From contig JAHDDN010000033.1 in the NCBI GenBank assembly GCA_020629335.1, positions 1 to 7,257 of the forward strand: a DNA stretch of 7,257 nt. The letters run 5' to 3'. Shown one piece after another: positions 1 through 4,420 of this stretch. Numbering within the stretch: the stretch's first letter is position 1; each line of letters begins with the position of its first letter. This DNA is from Chitinophagales bacterium. Lineage in GTDB: Bacteria; Bacteroidota; Bacteroidia; Chitinophagales; UBA2359. Position numbers and translations under genes: made by a program. The notes beneath the pieces were generated by a model. That model was not told the DNA's origin, searched no databases, and was given only the letters and a program-made list of their open reading frames with translations.

Positions 1-36
1 GCTATCGCTGATATGTATCAAATCAAGCTCGAATAG
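1..36 (+). CDS. possible C-terminal tail of an upstream gene
   Basis: Frame 1 reads AIADMYQIKLE and then stops at 34-36. The composition is protein-like, and the position is convergent with the minus-strand gene that ends at 65, so this could be the last 11 codons of a gene lying left of the window. Eleven codons are too few to identify a family. Frame 2 is also open to about base 73, so the reading is a guess based on context. No terminator hairpin is visible between 37 and 64. Confidence 0.25.
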   Translation, partial: AIADMYQIKLE

Positions 37-64
37 CCAAATTGAGAATTGCTGGGTAGTGAGA

Positions 65-427
65 TTAGTTTAGTTTGTTTAGAGAGGTAATAACAGAATA
101 ATGCACTGCGTTGATTTTCTTTACTCTTTGCTTTAAAGCATCACTTGCATGACCAAATATCTCCATACTTACGAAAGCTCTTGATTCACTCAATCGGGGC
201 GCAAAAGGCTTATAATTATCAAAATGAAATAAAACGGCTTCAGAATTAGTATAAGTTTCCAACACTTTGATGGTTTTGTTATCTTCTGATACATACCAAT
301 CATATTGCAACATCCCCTCCTCTGTTTGAGAACAGTGCTCTTGTAATTCCCTAACAACTTCTTCTAAGTCCGACAATTTGTTATTCAATAATTCTAATGT
401 GGCTATAATTATTATTCTATCTTTCAT
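65..427 (-). CDS. ABM-fold (putative quinol monooxygenase-like) small protein
   Basis: This is a 120-residue soluble protein with no signal peptide. The sequence matches the antibiotic-biosynthesis-monooxygenase (dimeric alpha/beta-barrel, YgiN-like) pattern. A first beta strand (residues 4-10) is followed by a long helix (18-33). Then comes EEGMLQYDWYVSEDNKTI (37-54), and after it LETYTNSEAVLFHFDNY (56-72), with the His68 usual in this superfamily. The end FGHASDALKQ (91-100) resembles a subgroup of these proteins in which an extra helix closes the barrel. Family members act as cofactor-free oxygenases or as small stress or quinone-related proteins, and the substrate cannot be read here. The start is the ATG at 425-427. 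The next minus-strand gene ends 79 bp upstream. That gap holds a 5-bp hairpin (453-457 with 463-467) and a weak -7-like box, TATTCTTG, at 476-483 on the minus strand, so the gene may have its own promoter. The family is fairly sure and the reaction is unknown. Confidence 0.82.
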   Translation of the reverse strand: MKDRIIIIATLELLNNKLSDLEEVVRELQEHCSQTEEGMLQYDWYVSEDNKTIKVLETYTNSEAVLFHFDNYKPFAPRLSESRAFVSMEIFGHASDALKQRVKKINAVHYSVITSLNKLN

Positions 428-506
428 CTATTAGGTAGTTGGTTAATCGTCACAAGCGAGATGCTTGCGATAGAGCAAGAATACTAATATGAATCATTAC
501 ACATTA

Positions 507-1256
507 TTAAGTATATTTTTTCTTTGATAATTTGGATGAAGACGACATTTCAATCTTAAATAATTTAACGTGTTTTAAAGCATCCTCTTGTAAGATTTTT
601 ATAATTTTCTGTTCATCTTTTTTGTTACAATCTTTACCAAGAATAACTCCTGTCAACATCTCTGGATCATATTCTAATGTTTCCGATTTTTCATCATGGA
701 TCTTTCTCCATTCTTTTTCATGCGCCCATTTTTTAGCTTTTCTCAAAAATATACTACTAACTAATTGGGGTGCTGTGGGATCAGTATTTCCGATCATTGC
801 TCCAGTGAGAAGAGGATTATCATCCGAATAGTCTACTTTGTAGCAGGTATTGAAATATTCATGTTTCTTGTCAAACTCCAGGACAAAACCACTATGGTTT
901 GCGGAGTAGGCATCCCACATTTCATTACTCAGATCATTTTCTGAATAACAGCTAAGTCCGCATTTTTTTAGTTCCTTACGTACAGTTCCCTTACATTTAT
1001 TTTTCATTAATTGTCCTAGCTGATCCAATGGCATTTCATCTAATTGCTCCCAAAGACTTGGCTTAGCTTTTCTAAAATAATGATCTCGTGCTTCTTCTAA
1101 ATTTTTTTTATCCTCAAATTCTATTTGTAATAATCTAGGATCAGCTTCAACAGGATTGCTAAATTTTAATGGATCAGATAAAAAAAACTCATGATTTTTC
1201 AAGCCATTGATACTATGATCATTTTTATCAAAGGAGTAGTATTTGTATAATTTCAT
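507..1256 (-). CDS. DUF2971 family protein
   Basis: This is a 249-residue cytoplasmic protein with the hallmark blocks of DUF2971 in order. They are LYKY at residues 3-6, FFLSDPLKFSNP at 24-35, CYSENDLSNEMWDAYSANH at 103-121 followed by SGFVLEFD (122-129), then KKWAHEKEWR at 175-184 and GVILGKDC at 203-210. The length is normal for the family. The Lys-rich tail (residues 240-249, SKLSKKKYT) is probably disordered. I know of no established biochemical function for DUF2971. The genes are patchily distributed and often sit in accessory regions. The ATG at 1254-1256 gives the first conserved block at the very N-terminus, which supports this start. A possible minus-strand -7 box (TATATTTAC, 1375-1383) lies about 110 bp upstream without a clear -33 partner. 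The family call is strong; nothing in the neighbourhood indicates a role. Confidence 0.88.
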   Translation of the reverse strand: MKLYKYYSFDKNDHSINGLKNHEFFLSDPLKFSNPVEADPRLLQIEFEDKKNLEEARDHYFRKAKPSLWEQLDEMPLDQLGQLMKNKCKGTVRKELKKCGLSCYSENDLSNEMWDAYSANHSGFVLEFDKKHEYFNTCYKVDYSDDNPLLTGAMIGNTDPTAPQLVSSIFLRKAKKWAHEKEWRKIHDEKSETLEYDPEMLTGVILGKDCNKKDEQKIIKILQEDALKHVKLFKIEMSSSSKLSKKKYT

Positions 1257-1520
1257 ATTTTACAATTTGTTTGTAGATAAGCTCTATAATATCGTTACTC
1301 TAATCTTAGGGATGAAGACAAGGATATGATGTGATATTTCGTGTAAAACCCAAGTTGAGTGTCCATTTGCTAATGTAAATATAGCCAAATTTATTAAAGA
1401 GTGAAATTTTCCTATTAGACGGGGGTGATTATTTGAAACATCTAACACTATTAACAAAGGGGAATAAGAATTCTTTTCAAGCGAGTTAGTGGACAAGATA
1501 TTTTATTTTCATTGCTAAAA

Positions 1521-1690
1521 TCGCGGCCCCGATAGAAGTGGTATGTGGCGTATATGCTGCGACTAATGTAGAGACGCATTGCAATGCGTCTTCTACAGGG
1601 CGCACGCAGGCTCCAATAAGAGACAAGTGCGCCTTAGCGGAATAGGAGCAGCATAGCCACATAAGAACGGATAGCGGGAATTCGCCGCCC
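1521..1690. repeat. nested inverted-repeat element (candidate REP/MITE-like)
   Basis: This block is GC-richer than its surroundings and folds as an outer stem around two hairpins. The outer arms are GCGGC (1523-1527) with GCCGC (1684-1688) and TATGTGGC..TATGCTGC (1542-1560) with GCAGCATAGCCACATA (1648-1663). The second pair is interrupted by a 3-base insertion in the left arm. Inside are a near-perfect hairpin at 1568-1596 and a second stem, GGCGCAC (1599-1605) with GTGCGCC (1627-1633), over a 21-base loop. The arrangement resembles dispersed palindromic elements I have seen between Bacteroidota genes. No transposase is present, so if mobile it would be non-autonomous. An alternative is a structured RNA on either strand. 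No target-site duplication could be identified with confidence. Confidence 0.6.
1568..1596. repeat. GTAGAGACGCATTG palindrome core
   Basis: GTAGAGACGCATTG (1568-1581) is followed directly by CAATGCGTCTTCTAC (1582-1596). The two halves are reverse complements except for one extra T in the right half. This short palindrome resembles a dispersed repeat type found in other bacterial genomes, from memory only. Here it forms one of the two inner hairpins of the larger element. Confidence 0.7.
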
Positions 1691-1729
1691 AAAAGAAAGA
1701 CTTTATAGCTTAGATTTTAAAATTCGTCG

Positions 1730-1737
1730 TACTTTTG
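1730..1737 (+). promoter_or_regulatory. Bacteroidota-type -7 box for the thioredoxin-like gene
   Basis: TACTTTTG matches the TAnnTTTG consensus exactly and lies 20 bp before the ATG at 1758. Transcription would start near 1744, leaving a short A/T-rich leader. No convincing TTG is present at -33. The box starts 40 bp right of the palindromic element. It also overlaps an in-frame GTG at 1737, which argues against that GTG being the translation start. Confidence 0.5.
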
Positions 1738-1757
1738 TGTTCAATTTAAGTATAAAT

Positions 1758-2207
1758 ATGAGATATTTTATCCTATTATTAGGTGTATCTGCGCTATTGA
1801 GCTGCCAGAATCAAACGGTTCATGAAGCTGCTAAGATGGAGCCGATCCAATTTACGAGAGGCTCATTGGCAGAGGCGGTGAAAGAATCTAAGCAGTTACA
1901 AAAGCCTATTTTTGTGGCCTTTCATGCTAGTTGGTGTCCGCCCTGCAAGCAAATGGAAGCTGATGTATATTCAGATGGCAAAACTGGTGCATTCTTCAAT
2001 AAAGAATTTATCAATTATAAAATTGATGCAAAGGATATGGGAGCCAAAAAGACGGCTCGAAAGTTTGGTATCACCAACTACCCTACCCTTGTTTTTGCTG
2101 ATTCAGATGGAGATAATTTGATGACAAGTATTGGTCTTATTGGAGCAGATCAGTTGTTGGATTTTGGGAAAGAGGCTTTGGAAGATTATAAAAAAATGAA
2201 TTTCTAA
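1758..2207 (+). CDS. thioredoxin-fold lipoprotein
   Basis: This is a 149-residue secreted lipoprotein. The ATG at 1758 gives MRYFILLLGVSALLSC, a short signal peptide with the lipobox LLSC and lipidation at Cys16. An in-frame GTG at 1737 would add seven residues but lies on the -7 box, so I reject it. After a linker, FVAFHASWCPPCKQME (52-67) carries the redox CxxC (Cys60, Cys63) in the WCPPC form. NYPTLVF (107-113) holds the cis-Pro109 loop, so the thioredoxin fold is complete. The spacing and the DADxx-like turn after YKI resemble the Thioredoxin_7 and DsbD C-terminal type. It probably acts in the periplasm, tethered to a membrane, as a thiol-disulfide reductase or isomerase. The partner is unknown; a Cys-rich exported protein is encoded a few kilobases away but on the other strand. 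The methyltransferase gene starts 68 bp downstream on the same strand and may be co-transcribed. Confidence 0.88.
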   Translation: MRYFILLLGVSALLSCQNQTVHEAAKMEPIQFTRGSLAEAVKESKQLQKPIFVAFHASWCPPCKQMEADVYSDGKTGAFFNKEFINYKIDAKDMGAKKTARKFGITNYPTLVFADSDGDNLMTSIGLIGADQLLDFGKEALEDYKKMNF

Positions 2208-2224
2208 ATCTAAACTTTTTGCCT

Positions 2225-2232
2225 TACTTTTA
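2225..2232 (+). promoter_or_regulatory. weak -7-like box before the methyltransferase
   Basis: TACTTTTA differs from TAnnTTTG only at the last base and lies 44 bp before the ATG at 2276. There is no TTG at the expected -33 position. It could give the methyltransferase its own transcript, or the gene may simply be read through from the thioredoxin-like gene. Confidence 0.28.
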
Positions 2233-2275
2233 TAGCCTCTCTACGGACTATTAAAAACTTAAAACAATATTTATT

Positions 2276-3166
2276 ATGCCTGATTTTTTATCCTCGATTA
2301 TTGATCGATATGAATCTCTAAAATATAGCTTATTAGAAGCGCAAACATTTAGTACAGAACACTATGGTTTCCCTGATATTTATTATAAAATAATGGAAAC
2401 GGATTATGTAAGAGTTAAAGCTTTTACTGATACCTTTGAACATTATAATAACTTAAAGGATAAAGTGGTTTGTGAAGTTGGTGCTGGCACCTTGCCTCTT
2501 ACTCGACATTATTTGCCTCATGTCAAAAAAGCTTACTTAATTGAAAACAATCCTAATCTTAGAGAATATATCCAAAATGAAATCAATCAAAATGGTTGGC
2601 AAGATAAGGTAGAACTCATCTTTGAAGATGCCTTTAAGGTAACTTTACCTGAGAAAGTGGATTTCGTTATTGGAGAGTTGATGAGTATATTCTGTGCGAA
2701 TGAATACCAAGTGCAAATATTTCAACACATGCGCCAATTCCTCAAAGAAGATGGTAAATTAATCCCCGAAAAAATTGTCAATTTAGCGCAGCTTACTCAA
2801 GCTAATTTTGACAAGAATATTAAGCATTATCCATTATTATTTACACGCCATTGGCCTACTCAGCTATCTACTCAAGAGGTCATTAATGTCATTGATTTAT
2901 ATGAAGTTGAGCAAACCAAAATCAATGTGATTACTGAATTCAAAAGTATATTAAGTGGCTCTTGTAACTCACTTCTTCTCAACTCATTTGTACAATTAGT
3001 AGATGGAGTCAACTTTACTGGAACTGATAGTTTGATGCCGCCTACCCTCATCAAATTAGAGGAGGAAGTAAAACTTCAATCAAGAGATCGAATTCTCATA
3101 CAATCGAATTATGAGTATGGAACTTCTTTAGATATTGCTTCTTTTAAAGCCTTAAAAGAAGAATAG
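2276..3166 (+). CDS. PRMT-like class I SAM-dependent methyltransferase
   Basis: This is a 296-residue cytoplasmic protein. Residues 63-76 (KVVCEVGAGTLPLT) are the Gly-rich SAM-binding motif I. YLIENNP (87-93) supplies the acidic end of strand 2 (Glu90). GELMSIFCANE (133-143) aligns column by column with the double-E loop of protein arginine methyltransferases (SEWMGYCLFYE in PRMT1), keeping both glutamates (Glu134, Glu143) at the same spacing of nine. LKEDGKLIPEKI (156-167) matches the PRMT segment that leads into the C-terminal beta domain, and RHW (about 187-189) may match the PRMT HWW segment. The N-terminal helix region and the C-terminal beta-rich half (about 170-285) fit a small PRMT-like architecture. 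The inferred reaction is N-methylation of a guanidine or related group, protein-bound or free; the substrate is unknown. The start at 2276 has an A/T-rich leader without a Shine-Dalgarno. The gene converges on the dioxygenase gene. A methyltransferase of another specificity that shares the loop cannot be excluded. Confidence 0.85.
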   Translation: MPDFLSSIIDRYESLKYSLLEAQTFSTEHYGFPDIYYKIMETDYVRVKAFTDTFEHYNNLKDKVVCEVGAGTLPLTRHYLPHVKKAYLIENNPNLREYIQNEINQNGWQDKVELIFEDAFKVTLPEKVDFVIGELMSIFCANEYQVQIFQHMRQFLKEDGKLIPEKIVNLAQLTQANFDKNIKHYPLLFTRHWPTQLSTQEVINVIDLYEVEQTKINVITEFKSILSGSCNSLLLNSFVQLVDGVNFTGTDSLMPPTLIKLEEEVKLQSRDRILIQSNYEYGTSLDIASFKALKEE

Positions 3167-3172
3167 TATTAC

Positions 3173-3332
3173 GAACTCGTTTAAAGTTTTTCTGCTGGCT
3201 TAGAAAATGGTTATTTTTTTGTATTTCTGCGTTATTTTTTCGGCACGTAGCGTTGCTATGCACCTCAAAAATGCCTTGAACTACAAAAAAATAGCTCATT
3301 TTCAGCTTCACCATAAAACTTTAAATGAGTTC
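3173..3332. repeat. 160-bp imperfect palindrome between convergent genes
   Basis: Nearly the whole gap between the methyltransferase and the dioxygenase folds on itself. The outer arms are 3173-3190 with 3315-3332 and match at 17 of 18 positions. The inner arms are 3203-3227 with 3278-3303, built around an ATTTTTTTGTA core. The apex is TAGC-GTT-GCTA (3248-3258), at the geometric centre. The left edge lies 6 bp after the methyltransferase stop. The right edge includes the first plus-strand base of the dioxygenase stop codon (3332-3334). The long A and T runs in the arms suit a bidirectional terminator for the two convergent genes. The size and symmetry also suit a dispersed MITE-like element. 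No protein is encoded. Confidence 0.75.
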
Positions 3333-4270
3333 TACTCCAAAATATTAATATCAAAACCTATGATGTCTCGCCACCCTTCGCCTTTGCTAATATCATCAAT
3401 GGCAAAGGGGGTGACGTGATGCCATAGATCATTTCCAAAAGTATCCTCTTCTCCTGTATCCGCTTGAAACACAAACTCTCCTTCTTGAAGAGTTCTTCTA
3501 AAAATAATTTCAGCCTCCTCTCCTACTTTTTCTATCACTTGGCTTTCCCCTCCTTTTACATTTGTACGATTAATAACTAAGGCAGAAATAATATAGTCTG
3601 CGCCATCTTCATGTGCTCCTTCAGGGGAATTATCTCCGACTCTTTCTTCTGTGGCCTTAACGCTCATAAAATGAGCCACTAATTGTATTTTTTTGACATT
3701 TTCTTCAATTGATTGAATGATGTGAAATACACTTATCATTAAGCTATTAAAATGAGTATTAACAACATGCTTATCTGGAGACTCTTCAAATATTCTTGGT
3801 AAAGAACGGTAATCTTCTTCATCAACTGATTGAGAAAACTGCTTACATGGCTCTCTTAGAATTTCTATATCTCCATCATTAATGCTTAATACAAATTGGC
3901 TGATAGAGCGCCTTCGCCAAGGCTTTATTTTAGTGTACTCAAATTGATCTTCGTCGCTTAATTGCTCCACCCATTTCTCTAATGCCTCCTCTCCTACTTC
4001 TCCAGTAAAATACGCTTTAAAGAGCTTATTCAGTTCCTCTTCTGCTGAAGGAATTTGAGCTTTCAAAAATTCTATTTGTAAGCGGCGAACGTCATAAGGG
4101 TCCCAAGCCAATTCCTGAAATAAATCTTTAAAGAAATCAATAAAGACTTCTTTTTCTATACCTAAATGATTTAATGCAGCAATCCGTATCGGAGATTTAA
4201 TGGGGCGACCTATCACATCTGATATATCACTTTCGGTAATTGGCAAGTCTTGTAAGTTCAAATCTGACAT
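3332..4270 (-). CDS. 2OG/Fe(II) dioxygenase, amino-acid hydroxylase type (PF10014-like)
   Basis: This is a 312-residue soluble protein. The C-terminal half carries the features of the 2OG-Fe dioxygenase family that includes bacterial L-isoleucine dioxygenase. PEGAHEDGADYI (216-227) gives the HxD iron ligands His220 and Asp222. NRTNVKGGESQVIE (234-247) is the family's conserved strand pair, WHHVTPF (283-289) gives the distal His284, and RDIIGFDI (301-308) supplies Arg301, expected to bind 2-oxoglutarate. SISQFVLS (122-129), preceded by PWRRR, resembles the block before the core in relatives. The likely reaction is hydroxylation of a free amino acid or small peptide with 2OG and O2. The substrate cannot be read. 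Residues 1 to about 110 form a mostly helical extension rich in acidic and aromatic residues, longer than the core enzymes I know. The ATG at 4268-4270 follows a good promoter (4328-4357) and a leader of about 50 nt. The stop codon abuts the palindrome at 3173-3332. Confidence 0.87.
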   Translation of the reverse strand: MSDLNLQDLPITESDISDVIGRPIKSPIRIAALNHLGIEKEVFIDFFKDLFQELAWDPYDVRRLQIEFLKAQIPSAEEELNKLFKAYFTGEVGEEALEKWVEQLSDEDQFEYTKIKPWRRRSISQFVLSINDGDIEILREPCKQFSQSVDEEDYRSLPRIFEESPDKHVVNTHFNSLMISVFHIIQSIEENVKKIQLVAHFMSVKATEERVGDNSPEGAHEDGADYIISALVINRTNVKGGESQVIEKVGEEAEIIFRRTLQEGEFVFQADTGEEDTFGNDLWHHVTPFAIDDISKGEGWRDIIGFDINILE

Positions 4271-4327
4271 AAGATAAATTTAGTTATCACAATATCGTTT
4301 TTAAATACACTGTAAAGTTCTTTCGAT

Positions 4328-4357
4328 CAAAATACGGTGTATTATAGTTAAAAGCAA
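4328..4357 (-). promoter_or_regulatory. Bacteroidota-type promoter of the dioxygenase gene
   Basis: On the minus strand a TTG (4355-4357, within TTTTG) is followed by exactly 20 bases and then TATTTTG (4328-4334). This is close to the TTG-N19-21-TAnnTTTG pattern of the Bacteroidota primary sigma factor, with one base missing in the -7 box. Transcription would begin near 4321, about 50 nt before the ATG. Confidence 0.5.
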
Positions 4358-4388
4358 AAAAAAAAGCCATCAGATTGATGACTTTTTT
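4356..4388 (-). terminator. hairpin terminator of the large repeat protein gene
   Basis: GCCATCA (4366-4372) pairs with TGATGAC (4376-4382) across a 3-base loop with one internal mismatch. A run of ten A lies on the left (4356-4365) and six T on the right (4383-4388). Read on the minus strand this is a stem followed by a U10 tract, 33 bp after the stop of the gene at 4421. It could also work in the plus direction. The U-tract side touches the TTG of the next promoter. Confidence 0.65.
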
Positions 4389-4420
4389 AATTGAAGTTCT
4401 AAATATAAAATAATAAATTC

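Larger units (their letters stand above)
1257..1729. other. intergenic stretch without a credible gene
   Basis: Short open frames exist on the minus strand between about 1284 and 1692, but none shows recognisable domains, and the right-hand ones are produced by the palindromic element at 1521-1690. The left part (1257-1500) is AT-rich and stop-rich in most frames and may be the leader of the divergently placed DUF2971 gene plus decayed sequence. The right part holds the structured element described separately. Confidence 0.6.

Noticed and set aside
65..1256. ABM-like and DUF2971 genes as a toxin-antitoxin or defence pair
   Set aside because: They are separated by 79 bp, neither carries a known toxin, antitoxin or defence motif, and the small protein looks like an enzyme-type fold.
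1284..1496. A 70-codon open frame on the minus strand
   Set aside because: It has no recognisable domain, no promoter or leader that fits, and low-complexity hydrophobic content. It lies in a stop-rich gap, so I treat it as noncoding or decayed.
1486..1692. A 68-codon open frame on the minus strand, Cys- and Ala-rich
   Set aside because: It coincides almost exactly with the GC-rich inverted-repeat element, and its composition follows from the palindromes, not from a protein.
1737..1757. Earlier GTG start for the thioredoxin-like protein
   Set aside because: The GTG overlaps the -7 promoter box and would put polar residues before the signal peptide. The ATG at 1758 gives a clean lipoprotein signal.
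3207..3419. A 70-codon plus-strand open frame
   Set aside because: It is made of the 160-bp palindrome and the antisense of the dioxygenase C-terminus, with no domain or leader.
2276..4270. Methyltransferase and dioxygenase as one modification pathway or gene cluster
   Set aside because: The genes are convergent, with separate promoters and a terminator-like palindrome between them. There is no precursor peptide, transporter or shared regulation in view.
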